Below are positions 14,942 through 22,647 of a stretch of DNA of 43,568 bases, in pieces. Origin of the DNA: DASSJF01 sp035934535 (lineage in GTDB: Bacteria > Sysuimicrobiota > Sysuimicrobiia > Sysuimicrobiales > Segetimicrobiaceae); contig DASYXS010000017.1 of the NCBI GenBank assembly GCA_035934535.1, positions 1 to 43,568 on the forward strand, given 5' to 3'. Made by a program: the position numbers and the translations under genes. The notes beneath the pieces are model-generated. The model was not told the origin of the DNA. It saw nothing but the letters and a program-made list of their open reading frames with translations, and searched no databases. The first letter of the stretch is position 1; each line of letters starts with the position of its first letter.

Positions 14942-17077
14942 TCAGGGGCGGGCGCCGGCGTGCTCCGCCTCGCGCGGCTGCGGCACTTCTTTGTAGGTGC
15001 ACTGCTTGTTGCCGCAGACGATCGTCGGCGGGGTGCCGCGGCGCGCGCGCTTCGCGACGAGCATCGAGCCGCAGGTGGGACACGTACGCCCGGTCGGCCG
15101 GTCCCACGACACGTAGGTGCAGACCGGATAGTTGGCGCAGCCGTAGAAGACGCGGCCCTTCCGCGTCCGCCGCTCGACGACCTCGCCGCCGTCCACGGGG
15201 CAGCGCACGCCGATGCCCACCGGCCGCGTATACGAGCACTCGGGGTAACCGGAGCACGCGATGAACTCCCCGTAGCGGCCGCGCCGTTTGACGAGCGGCT
15301 TGCCGCAGCGCGGGCAGGCCTCGCCGATCTCCTCCGGCGCCATCTCGACCTCTTCGATCGCGTGCTCGGCCTTCGACAGCTCGTCCGAGAACGGCCCGTA
15401 GAAACCGGCGAGGAGGCCGACCCAGTCCTCGGCGCCCTCTTCGACTTTGTCGAGGTTTTCTTCCATCCGGGCGGTGAACTCCACGTCGAGCACGTTCGGG
15501 AAGTGCTCGACGAGCAGCGCGTTCACCAAAATGCCGAGATCCGTCGGATACAACCGGCGGGCCTCGAGCTCGACGTACCCGCGGTGCTTGATCGTTTCGA
15601 TGATCGGCGCGTACGTGCTCGGCCGGCCGATGCCGCGCTCCTCGAGCGCCCGCACGAGCGTGGCCTCGGTGTAACGGGGCGGCGGCTGCGTGAAATGCTG
15701 CTGTGGATCGAGGCCGAGGAGCCGCAGCGCCTCGCCGGGGGTCAGATCCGGCAGCCAGCCTTCCGGCGTCTCTTCCTCGTCCGTGTCGCGGCCCTCCAGG
15801 TACACGCGCAGGAACCCGGGGAACTTCACGCGGGACCCGGTCGCCCGGAACAGGTACGGACCCGCCGTGATGTCGACGGCGAGCGTGTCCATCACCGCCG
15901 ACGCCATCTGGCTCGCCAGAAACCGCTCCCAGATCAGCTTGTAGACCTTGTACTGATCGGCCTTGAGGTGCGGCCGGACCGCGTCCGGCGTGCGGAGCAC
16001 GGACGTGGGCCGGATCGCCTCGTGCGCCTCCTGCGCGCCGCGGCGGGACGTGTACCGGCGCGGTTTCTCCGGCACGTACTCGCCGCCGTAGGTGGCGGCG
16101 ACGTACTCCCGCGCCTGCTGCTGGGCCGACTCGGCGATATTGACCGAGTCGGTGCGCATGTAGGTGATGAGACCGACCGTGCCCTCCGGCCCGACGTCGA
16201 GGCCCTCGTACAGCTGCTGGGCTACGACCATCGTGCGGGCCGCGGAGTACCCGAGCTTGCGGTTCGCCTCCTGCTGCAGCGTGCTCGTCGTGAACGGCGC
16301 CGCCGGATTCCGCTGCTGGTCCCGCCAGCGGACCTCACCGACCATATACGGCAGCCGCTCGAGCTCGGCGACGAGCTCCTTCGCTTCGGCCTCGGTCCCG
16401 ATCGAGATCTTCTCCGATCCCTTGCCGATGAACTTGGCCTGGAAGGAGGCGTCGGCGACCGGCGGGGTCGCCCCGCCATCCTGGACGAGCCGGGCCGTGA
16501 TCGACCAGTACTCCTGGGGAACGAACGCCTCGATTTCCTTTTCGCGTTCGACGATGAGGCGCACGGCGACAGACTGCACCCGTCCCGCGCTCAGGCCTCC
16601 CCGGACCTTGCGCCACAGCAGCGGGCTCAGCTTGTAACCGACGAGGCGGTCGAGAATCCGGCGCGCCTGCTGAGCGTTGACGAGGCTCGTGTCGATGCTG
16701 CGCGGATGCTGCAGGGCGCGCTTCACCGCGTCGCGTGTCACCTCGTGGAATTCGATCCGCTTGATCTTGTCGTTCACGGGCCCGAGGATGTTGGAGAGAT
16801 GCCAGGAGATGGCCTCGCCCTCCCGGTCCGGGTCCGTGGCGAGGTAGACCGTGGAGGCCTTTTTGGCGGCCGACTTGAGCTCCTTGATAATCGGCCCCTT
16901 GCCCTTCGGCACGAGGTACTTCGGAGCGAACTCGTGTTCCACGTCCACGCCGAGCTGGCTGCGCGGGAGGTCTTTCACATGTCCCATCGAGGCCATGACG
17001 TCGTACCGGCCGTCGAGGAGTTTCTTAAGCGTCCTCGCCTTGGTCGGTGATTCGACGACGACCAGTGATCTCGCCAC
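14942..17077 (-). CDS. topA: DNA topoisomerase I (type IA)
   Basis: 711 residues. TopA relaxes negative supercoils through a 5'-phosphotyrosine. The Toprim domain opens LVVVESPTKARTLKKLL, with ATDPDREGEAISWHL. The active-site Tyr lies in GLITYMRTDSVNI. The C-terminus carries three four-cysteine zinc ribbons (CPRCGKP with CSGYPEC; CPVDGG with CANYPVC; CPTCGS with CGNKQC). The start is GTG at 17077, directly after GGAGGGATGGA; longer frames upstream run into the leader. It has its own strong promoter at 17187-17216 and leads the topA-hslV-hslU unit. The trmFO and xerC genes that follow topA in Bacillus are absent. Confidence 0.96.
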   Translation of the reverse strand: MARSLVVVESPTKARTLKKLLDGRYDVMASMGHVKDLPRSQLGVDVEHEFAPKYLVPKGKGPIIKELKSAAKKASTVYLATDPDREGEAISWHLSNILGPVNDKIKRIEFHEVTRDAVKRALQHPRSIDTSLVNAQQARRILDRLVGYKLSPLLWRKVRGGLSAGRVQSVAVRLIVEREKEIEAFVPQEYWSITARLVQDGGATPPVADASFQAKFIGKGSEKISIGTEAEAKELVAELERLPYMVGEVRWRDQQRNPAAPFTTSTLQQEANRKLGYSAARTMVVAQQLYEGLDVGPEGTVGLITYMRTDSVNIAESAQQQAREYVAATYGGEYVPEKPRRYTSRRGAQEAHEAIRPTSVLRTPDAVRPHLKADQYKVYKLIWERFLASQMASAVMDTLAVDITAGPYLFRATGSRVKFPGFLRVYLEGRDTDEEETPEGWLPDLTPGEALRLLGLDPQQHFTQPPPRYTEATLVRALEERGIGRPSTYAPIIETIKHRGYVELEARRLYPTDLGILVNALLVEHFPNVLDVEFTARMEENLDKVEEGAEDWVGLLAGFYGPFSDELSKAEHAIEEVEMAPEEIGEACPRCGKPLVKRRGRYGEFIACSGYPECSYTRPVGIGVRCPVDGGEVVERRTRKGRVFYGCANYPVCTYVSWDRPTGRTCPTCGSMLVAKRARRGTPPTIVCGNKQCTYKEVPQPREAEHAGARP

Positions 17078-17186
17078 TCCATCCCTCCGGGTGCTTCGCC
17101 GTCCGGCCGCGGGCCGGGCGGTGCCTGACAAACGATGCGCCGGCTGCCGTGCGTTACTTCCATATAAATAACGGCATCGTCGGTGG

Positions 17187-17216
17187 ATTCTATACCCCAA
17201 CCTTTGCGATTGTCAA
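17187..17216 (-). promoter_or_regulatory. Strong sigma-70 promoter for topA
   Basis: A perfect -35 TTGACA (17216-17211) is followed by TATAGAAT. Read as TATAGA (17194-17189) the spacer is 16 nt; read as TAGAAT (17192-17187) it is 18 nt. It begins directly after the dprA stop and gives a leader of about 100 nt. Confidence 0.75.
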
Positions 17217-17218
17217 AT

Positions 17219-18340
17219 TTAGGGGGTCCGAGGGACCGGCTGAGCCGCGTACAACCCGCCGGCCATCCGCCGGACCAGTCCGCGCACTTCAAGCGCCACG
17301 GCCGCCGCCGCGGCCGTCGGGACGTCGAGCCCGGCGGAAGCCGCAAGCCCGTCCACCGGCTTGGCCTCACCGTCTTGCAGCGAGGCAAGCAGGCGCCGCT
17401 CGGCCGGCGTCAGGTCGAGGGCGGCCGTCCGGTCCGCGTCGCCCCGGAGTCCACCGGCCGCCGGCCGGCCGAGCGCGGTCAGCACATCGTCCGGACCTGT
17501 GACGATCTTTGCGCCCGCCGCCAGCAGCCGGTGGGGACCTCGACTGCCCCACGCGTGCACGCTTCCGGGCACCGCGAACACCGGCCGCCCCTGCACCTCC
17601 GCGAGACGCGCCGTGATCAAGGCACCGCTCCTCACGTCGCCCTCGACAACGATCACCGCGTCCGCCAGGCCGCTGATAAGGCGGTTGCGGGCGGGGAAGG
17701 CGCCGCGCTCCGGCGGCGCACCCGGCGGCGCCTCGGCGACCACGCCGCCGTGCATGCTCATCGCCCGTATCAAGGCCCGGTGCTCCGGCGGATAAGCCAC
17801 GTCGATCCCGCACCCGAGCACGCCCACGGTGAATCCGCCGGCCCGAAGAACTGACCGGTGCGCCGCCGCATCGATGCCGCGGGCGAGGCCGCTCACGATG
17901 GTGATGTCGAATTCGGGGAGCGCGGCCGCGAGGCGCTCGGCGACGCCGAGGCCGTATGACGTAGCGCGCCGTGTTCCGACAATCGCGACCGCCGGCCGAT
18001 CGTCACACCACCCTCCGCGCACGTACACCACAGGCGGGGACGCGGGAATTCCCCGCAGCCGGACCGGGTAGCCGGCATCGAGCCACGTGACGACGCGGGC
18101 GCCGGCTTCGGCCGCTCTCCGCAGCGCGGGGTCGACCCGGTTCACGCCGCGCGCCGCGACGATTGCCGCGACGGTGCCGGGTCCCATCCCGTGCACGCGG
18201 ACGAGCGCCTCCGGCGGCGCCGTCCACGCCGCGTCGGGCGACCCGAAATGGGCGATCAGCCGCGCGATGCGGACGGCGCCGAGCCCCGGCACGAGCGACA
18301 GACCCACGAGACACCACCGCTGCCGCCCCGCGGACTCCAC
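17219..18340 (-). CDS. dprA: DNA-processing protein DprA
   Basis: 373 residues. DprA loads RecA onto incoming single-stranded DNA during natural transformation. The Rossmann-like core has AIVGTRRATSYGLG, TIVSGLARGIDAAAHR, GVLGCGIDVAYPPEH, FPARNRLISGLADAVIVVEG and SGALITARLA. An N-terminal helix-hairpin-helix region (LVPGLGAVRIARLIAHFGS) and a C-terminal winged-helix-like region complete the usual domain order. I place the start at GTG 18340, 5 nt after the comF stop. A longer frame upstream is a shadow. It ends just before the topA promoter. Confidence 0.93.
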   Translation of the reverse strand: MESAGRQRWCLVGLSLVPGLGAVRIARLIAHFGSPDAAWTAPPEALVRVHGMGPGTVAAIVAARGVNRVDPALRRAAEAGARVVTWLDAGYPVRLRGIPASPPVVYVRGGWCDDRPAVAIVGTRRATSYGLGVAERLAAALPEFDITIVSGLARGIDAAAHRSVLRAGGFTVGVLGCGIDVAYPPEHRALIRAMSMHGGVVAEAPPGAPPERGAFPARNRLISGLADAVIVVEGDVRSGALITARLAEVQGRPVFAVPGSVHAWGSRGPHRLLAAGAKIVTGPDDVLTALGRPAAGGLRGDADRTAALDLTPAERRLLASLQDGEAKPVDGLAASAGLDVPTAAAAAVALEVRGLVRRMAGGLYAAQPVPRTP

Positions 18341-18345
18341 CGAGC

Positions 18346-19134
18346 CTATCCCCGCTGCCGCCAGGGCTGGCGTGCGAGCACGACGGCGTCGACCGCCGCG
18401 GCGCCGCCCTCGTCGAGCAGCACGCGCGCGCATTCCGAGATCGTGGCGCCGCTCGTCAAGACATCGTCGACGACCAGCACCTGGGCACCGCGGAGCAGCC
18501 GGGTGGGAAACGCGAGCGCCACCGTGCCGCGCACGGAGCGCCACCTCGCCCGTTCGGACTGTGTCCGCCGGGCGGACTGCGGATGGCGCCGCACGAGCAG
18601 CGGCGGCGCGAGATCGTCCAACGGGACCGCCCGCCAGACCGCGGGACGCGCGTCGAGGTAGATCGCCGTCAAGGGATGCGCCGGCCGTCCCGCCAGATTC
18701 GCCCGATGAAACGGCACCGGCAGCACAAGATCGTAGCGCCGCCGCGCCGCCGTCTCGAGGAGCCACCCGGCCAAAGCACGGCCGAGCGCCACGACGGCCC
18801 ATCGTTCAACGCGCTTCGCCGCGAGCACGAGCCGCTCGACGTCGTCGCGCTTGTAGCCGAGTACCGCGTCCGTTCGCCTGATGGGCGACCACCCATGCCG
18901 GCACCCGAGACTCCGGCAAACCCCGCCCGTGCGGCGCTGCGCGCAGCGCGGACAGGCATCGAGCGCGATCGGCCTGACACAGGACGCAAGACAACGCGGA
19001 GCGATCGGATAGCCGTTTCCGCAGCGCGCGCACGGCCGATCCGTGGGCGTGGCGTGCGCGCGCAGCGCCCGCCACAGGTCGCCCGAGAAAGCGCCCGCGA
19101 CGGCCCGCTCACCCGTTCGTCGACCCCTCCGCAT
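18346..19134 (-). CDS. comF: ComF-family phosphoribosyltransferase-like protein
   Basis: 262 residues from ATG 19134, which overlaps the comM end by 26 nt. The N-terminal half carries Cys pairs (CARCGNGY, CPRCAQ) of the ComF double zinc ribbon. The C-terminal half is a type I phosphoribosyltransferase with LVLPVPFHRANLAGR and the PRPP loop VLVVDDVLTSGATISEC. ComFC proteins are needed for DNA uptake in Bacillus and Helicobacter, with a proposed role in handling incoming ssDNA. Lying between comM and dprA, it joins a transformation gene set. The ribosome-binding site is weak, so the exact start is uncertain. Confidence 0.88.
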   Translation of the reverse strand: MRRGRRTGERAVAGAFSGDLWRALRAHATPTDRPCARCGNGYPIAPRCLASCVRPIALDACPRCAQRRTGGVCRSLGCRHGWSPIRRTDAVLGYKRDDVERLVLAAKRVERWAVVALGRALAGWLLETAARRRYDLVLPVPFHRANLAGRPAHPLTAIYLDARPAVWRAVPLDDLAPPLLVRRHPQSARRTQSERARWRSVRGTVALAFPTRLLRGAQVLVVDDVLTSGATISECARVLLDEGGAAAVDAVVLARQPWRQRG

Positions 19135-20668
19135 CGAACGCCCGATCCAGGGCCCGGTACCCGATCGCCTCGGCGACGTGGCGTGCGTCGATCGCCGCCT
19201 CGCCGTCAAGGTCCGCGATCGTGCGCGCGACACGCGCCAGGCGGTGGTAGGCCCGCGGGCTCAACCCGAGCCGGTCGACGGCGCGGCGCAGCAAAGCGCG
19301 CGGCTCCGGCGCCAGGGCGCAGCTCGCGCGCGCGAGGACCGCCGGCATGGTCGCGTTGTACGCGCCGGCAATCCCAAACGCCCTGGCGCGCGCCGTCTGA
19401 AGCGCGCGGGCGCGCAGCACGCGGGCCCGCACGTCCGCGGACCGCTCGGCGGCCGACGACGCCAATTCGTCCCCCGTCGGCGGCGGTACCTCGACGTGAA
19501 GATCGATTCGATCGAGCAGCGGCCCGGACACGCGCGCCCGGTAGCGGGCCCGCTGCGGCGGCGTGCACATGCAGACGCGCCGCCGATCGCCGAGATTACC
19601 GCAGGGACACGGGTTCATCGCCGCCACGAGCATGCAGCGCGCGGGCAGCGTGACGGTACCGGCCACGCGGACCACAACGACCCGGCCTTCCTCCAGCGGC
19701 TGCCGCAGCGCGGCCAGCGCGTCGTGATGAAACTCCGCGGCCTCGTCGAGGAACAAGACGCCCAGGTGAGCGAGGCTCACCTCACCCGGCACCGGCGGCG
19801 TCCCGCCGCCCACAAGAGCCTGCACGCTCGTCGCGTGGTGCGGCGCCCGGAAGGGGCGGACCGCGAGCGTCGCCGACGCCGCGGGCAGCCGGCCGGCGGC
19901 GCTGTACACCCGGGTGACCTCGATCGCTTCGTCGAGCGACAGCGGCGGCAGGATCGTCGGCAGCCGCCGCGCCAGCATCGTCTTGCCGGTGCCCGGCGGT
20001 CCGATGAGCAGCAGGTTGTGCGCGCCCGCGGCCGCGATCTCGAGCGCGCGGCGTGCGTGGGCCTGCCCGCGTACCTCTGCGAAATCCGGCTCCTCCGTCC
20101 CATCGCACGCCGGCCGGGGCGTGGACATTCGCGTGGGCGGCTGGACCGGCAGGGCACAGCGGCCCGCGAGCGCGGCGACAAGCGCCGCCAGCGCCGTGAC
20201 CGGGTGGACGGTCAGTCCGTCCACGAGCGCCGCCTCCTCCGCGTTCGCGGCCGGGACGACAAGCGCACGGGCCCGGCGGGCGCGCGCTCCGAGCGCGACG
20301 TTGAGCGCACCGGCCACGGGCCGCACGCTGCCGTCGAGGGAGAGTTCCCCAACGACGACGCAGCCGGCGAGTACCTGCGGCGGCAGCTGCCGGGTCGCCG
20401 CGAGAATGCCGAGGGCGATCGGCAGGTCGAAGGCGGGGCCCACCTTTCGCAGATCCGCCGGCGCGAGGTTCACCGTCACGCGGCGCGCCGGCATCTCGTA
20501 GCCGGCGTTGCGAATCGCGGACCGTACGCGCTCACGCGCCTCCCGGACGGCGGCGTCGGGCAGTCCCACGATCGTGCACATCGGAAGGCCCGCGCCGACA
20601 TCCACCTCGACGTCGACCGGCACCGCATCGACGCCGACCACCGTGGCACTGTGCACCCGCGCAAGCAT
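19109..20668 (-). CDS. comM: ComM/YifB family Mg-chelatase-like AAA ATPase
   Basis: 519 residues, standard length. It has the N-terminal Lon-protease-like fold of YifB (MLARVHSATVVGVDAVPVDV, GLPDAAVREARERV, NLAPADLRK, LDGSVRPVAG). The AAA domain follows with Walker A NLLLIGPPGTGKTMLARRLP, FRAPHHATS, Walker B VLFLDEAAEF and MNPCPCGNLGD. ComM is a hexameric helicase that drives branch migration during transformation. The ATG at 20668 lies only some 15 nt downstream of a predicted -10, with TGAGGCG as ribosome-binding site. It is the first gene of comM-comF-dprA. Confidence 0.94.
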   Translation of the reverse strand: MLARVHSATVVGVDAVPVDVEVDVGAGLPMCTIVGLPDAAVREARERVRSAIRNAGYEMPARRVTVNLAPADLRKVGPAFDLPIALGILAATRQLPPQVLAGCVVVGELSLDGSVRPVAGALNVALGARARRARALVVPAANAEEAALVDGLTVHPVTALAALVAALAGRCALPVQPPTRMSTPRPACDGTEEPDFAEVRGQAHARRALEIAAAGAHNLLLIGPPGTGKTMLARRLPTILPPLSLDEAIEVTRVYSAAGRLPAASATLAVRPFRAPHHATSVQALVGGGTPPVPGEVSLAHLGVLFLDEAAEFHHDALAALRQPLEEGRVVVVRVAGTVTLPARCMLVAAMNPCPCGNLGDRRRVCMCTPPQRARYRARVSGPLLDRIDLHVEVPPPTGDELASSAAERSADVRARVLRARALQTARARAFGIAGAYNATMPAVLARASCALAPEPRALLRRAVDRLGLSPRAYHRLARVARTIADLDGEAAIDARHVAEAIGYRALDRAFDAEGSTNG

Positions 20669-20683
20669 GACGCCTCAGGCGCT

Positions 20684-20712
20684 AGTATAGTAGTTAGATG
20701 TTGATATGTCCA
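20684..20712 (-). promoter_or_regulatory. Promoter for comM-comF-dprA
   Basis: Minus strand TGGACA (20712-20707; one mismatch to TTGACA), a 17-nt spacer and TATACT (20689-20684). The -10 ends 15 nt from the comM start codon, so the mRNA leader is very short. Confidence 0.65.
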
Positions 20713-20720
20713 GATATCAA
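20701..20720. promoter_or_regulatory. Operator-like inverted repeat over the comM -35 box
   Basis: TTGATAT-GTCCAG-ATATCAA: perfect 7-bp arms with a 6-nt spacer, and the spacer plus part of one arm contain the -35. This is the geometry of a repressor or activator site. The binding protein is unknown. Confidence 0.5.
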
Positions 20721-20751
20721 ACTTCCGGGGCGACACGAGTGCCCGCGGATG

Positions 20752-20778
20752 AGGTAAGTTACCTGATAAACTGATAAG
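20752..20778. repeat. Second dyad and tandem CTGATAA repeats upstream of comM
   Basis: AGGTAA-G-TTACCT (20752-20764) is a perfect dyad. It runs into two tandem 8-mers, CTGATAAA and CTGATAAG (20763-20778). With the operator-like repeat at 20701-20720, the core TGATA occurs four times (counting both strands) within 80 nt of otherwise GC-rich DNA. The region also lies upstream of the divergent VWA gene, for which I see no clear promoter. Confidence 0.4.
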
Positions 20779-20871
20779 TACTCTCAGTCTCAATCGGTCG
20801 GTCCTGTTTCCCCCGGGCGGGGACGCGGGCGAGGACGCGAACGGTGTTGAAGCGGAGGCACAGTCGCTTCC

Positions 20872-21888
20872 ATGACGCTCCTGTGGCCGGAGGCATTTCT
20901 GGCGTACCTCCTGGTGCCCGCGTTCGTCGGCTTCTATGCTTGGGCGGTCCGCCGCCGGCCCTGGCGCCGGCATGTGCCCGCGGTCTGCTACCTGATCACC
21001 CTGTGCGCGATGATTCTTGCGCTGGCGCGCCCGGTCTGGCCTATTCCCGTCTCGGATAATCAGACGGCCGTCATGCTCAGCCTCGACGTCAGCGGCAGCA
21101 TGATCGCCACGGACGTCTACCCCAGCCGCATCGAGGCGGCGAAAAAGACCGCGACGGAGTTCGTGCGGGCCCTCCCCGCCGGCGCCACGGTCGGGCTGGT
21201 GAAGTTCAGCACGCACGCGACGCTCGTGACACCGCCGACCGACGATCACGACCGCGTGGTCGCGGCGCTCGATGCGCTTCGGCCGGAGGCGTCGACCGCC
21301 GTCGGGGACGGCCCGCTCGAGGCCGTGTACGCCCTTCCCGAACGCGGCGGGTTCGGTCCGGCGGCGGCGGCGGGCGACCCGCCGGCCGCCGCGGTGGACC
21401 CGGCGACGCTGCCTCCCGCGGCCGTCGTCCTGTTGAGCGACTGCGGCAACAATACGGGAAGCCCGCCCGATCAGGCCGCGCTCGTCGCCCGCCGGCTGCG
21501 TGTCATCGTCCACACCGTCGGGCTCGGATCGCCCCAGGGCGCGGCACCGGACGTCGAGAGCCACGCGCTCGACGAGGCGCTCGATGAGAACATGCTGAAG
21601 AAGATCGCCGCGGTCACCGACGGCACCTACCACCGCGCGGCGTCGCAGGCGGAGCTCGCTCGCGCATACTCGGGGCTCGGACGCATGATCGTCTGGAAGC
21701 GGCGGCCCAAAGAGGTGAGCGGTTTGTTCTCGGCGGCACCCTCCTGGTCGGGTTGTTCTGGCGGCGTCTGGACTGAGGGCGCGCGCACCACGGCCCCGCC
21801 CTCGGCGGCCTCGCCGCGTGGACGACCGTCAGTTGGTCTTGCGAGTCTTGGTCGACGAGTGAGCCCGGTCCGTCGGACCGGACTGTGA
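20872..21888 (+). CDS. VWA-domain membrane protein (BatA-like), probably frameshifted near the C-terminus
   Basis: The open frame codes 338 residues. Two N-terminal hydrophobic segments (AYLLVPAFVGFYAWAV and a helix near residues 38-52) precede a von Willebrand A domain with the MIDAS motif DVSGSM at residues 72-77 and AVVLLSDCGNN later. In BatA-like proteins, KRRPKEVSGLFS is followed by a last membrane helix. Here the sequence becomes unlike the family at 21730, while the next frame reads GGTLLVGLFWRRLD and stops at 21776. A one-base deletion (or +2) near 21728-21733 explains both. The apparent end at 21888 overlaps the opposite gene and is probably an artefact. No MoxR ATPase or other Bat gene is adjacent. 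Confidence 0.72.
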   Translation: MTLLWPEAFLAYLLVPAFVGFYAWAVRRRPWRRHVPAVCYLITLCAMILALARPVWPIPVSDNQTAVMLSLDVSGSMIATDVYPSRIEAAKKTATEFVRALPAGATVGLVKFSTHATLVTPPTDDHDRVVAALDALRPEASTAVGDGPLEAVYALPERGGFGPAAAAGDPPAAAVDPATLPPAAVVLLSDCGNNTGSPPDQAALVARRLRVIVHTVGLGSPQGAAPDVESHALDEALDENMLKKIAAVTDGTYHRAASQAELARAYSGLGRMIVWKRRPKEVSGLFSAAPSWSGCSGGVWTEGARTTAPPSAASPRGRPSVGLASLGRRVSPVRRTGL

Positions 21889-22359
21889 CACGCGGCCGGT
21901 AGCCGCGTCGTCTACTGGCTTTCTGGTCGCTTCGCGCTCCACGCGCGCGAGCAGCGCGCCGACCTGCTGTGCGAGCGCGGCACCGAGCAGCGGATCGGCC
22001 ATTCGGCCCGCAAGACCGGGCAGGCGGATTTCCATCTCGCACGTCAGGTCCGTGCCGCCGCTGGCATCGCGGCACGAGACCTCCAGGCGGAACGCCGGCC
22101 CGGGCGCACCGGCAGGCGACGCCATCACGAAGTCCCGGCCGGCGACGTAGCGGGTGACGTCGGCGACGATTTCGGCGGACGAGCCGGCGGCCCCCGGCGC
22201 GAACTCGAGATGCACGCGCCGGGGACCGGATGCTCCTCGCTCGACGCGCACGCCCCCGACCCGCGGATCGAGTTCGGCGATCCGCGCGGGATCGGCGACC
22301 AGCGCGAACACCCTCTCGCGCGGTGCGTCGATATGAACGGCTCGAGAGACGTGGGCCAT
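21829..22359 (-). CDS. SRPBCC-fold protein (polyketide cyclase/CoxG-like)
   Basis: 176 residues from ATG 22359. The opening VSRAVHIDAPRERVFALVADPARIAEL is the classical START/SRPBCC first strand and helix. An alternating hydrophobic beta-sheet region follows (FRLEVSCRDASGGTDLTCEM) and then the long C-terminal helix (LAQQVGALLARVEREATRK). The fold binds hydrophobic ligands, and family members include cyclases, CoxG and uncharacterised stress proteins. The last 25 residues are Ser/Thr/Lys-rich. The ribosome-binding site is weak, and the frame is open to 22437, so the start may be earlier. Its 3' end overlaps the apparent, probably frameshifted, end of the VWA frame. Confidence 0.72.
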   Translation of the reverse strand: MAHVSRAVHIDAPRERVFALVADPARIAELDPRVGGVRVERGASGPRRVHLEFAPGAAGSSAEIVADVTRYVAGRDFVMASPAGAPGPAFRLEVSCRDASGGTDLTCEMEIRLPGLAGRMADPLLGAALAQQVGALLARVEREATRKPVDDAATGRVSQSGPTDRAHSSTKTRKTN

Positions 22360-22385
22360 GATCGTGCCGGCGCGCGGCGGCGCGA

Positions 22386-22589
22386 CTAGCGCCCCGCGCG
22401 CCCTCCGAACAGCACCATCCACATTCCCTTGGCACACCCCGCCATCTGGGCTGCTCCCTTGTAGGAGTTACCCTGCGGGTCCGTGTTTAGCACCTGCGCC
22501 GCCGCGGGAAGTTGACCGAAATCGCGGAAGGCGCCGTCGACGTGCGGGGCGTTGAGGCAACGGAGAGATCGCGGGCGGGTGATGGACAC
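22386..22589 (-). CDS. Unrecognised 67-residue ORF, or a structured RNA region
   Basis: This fills the 261-nt gap between a LeuA-like gene and the SRPBCC gene. From GTG 22589 the frame has about 80% G or C at third positions, which suggests coding, and ends in GCAKGMWMVLFGGRAGR. An ATG at 22444 with AAGGGAG upstream would give a 19-residue peptide instead. The start overlaps the U-rich end of a terminator, which argues against the long form. The same DNA folds on the minus strand into nested stems (ACAC/GUGU, CCCGC/GCGGG, GGG/CCC, CUCC/GGAG) at about 22437-22488, with a GGGAGCAGCC string resembling SRP RNA. I do not recognise the protein. Confidence 0.3.
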   Translation of the reverse strand: MSITRPRSLRCLNAPHVDGAFRDFGQLPAAAQVLNTDPQGNSYKGAAQMAGCAKGMWMVLFGGRAGR

Positions 22590-22632
22590 AATAACACCGG
22601 AAGCGGGGAAGCCCAAGGCTCCCCGCCTCCGG
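22584..22632 (-). terminator. Rho-independent terminator of the LeuA-like gene
   Basis: On the minus strand arms 22632-22617 and 22613-22597 pair over about 16 bp (CCGGAGGCGGGGAGCC against GGCTTCCCCGCTTCCGG, with one bulge and one G-U) around a 3-nt loop. A T-rich stretch TGTTATTGTG follows. It begins 15 nt after the stop codon. Confidence 0.75.
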
Positions 22633-22647
22633 CGGACGTATTCCGGG

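Noticed and set aside
22437..22488. Small SRP RNA (4.5S/ffs)
   Set aside because: GGGAGCAGCC and GGGGTGTGCC match, but the invariant CAGG 5' strand and GGAA tetraloop of helix 8 are absent, so I do not call ffs here.
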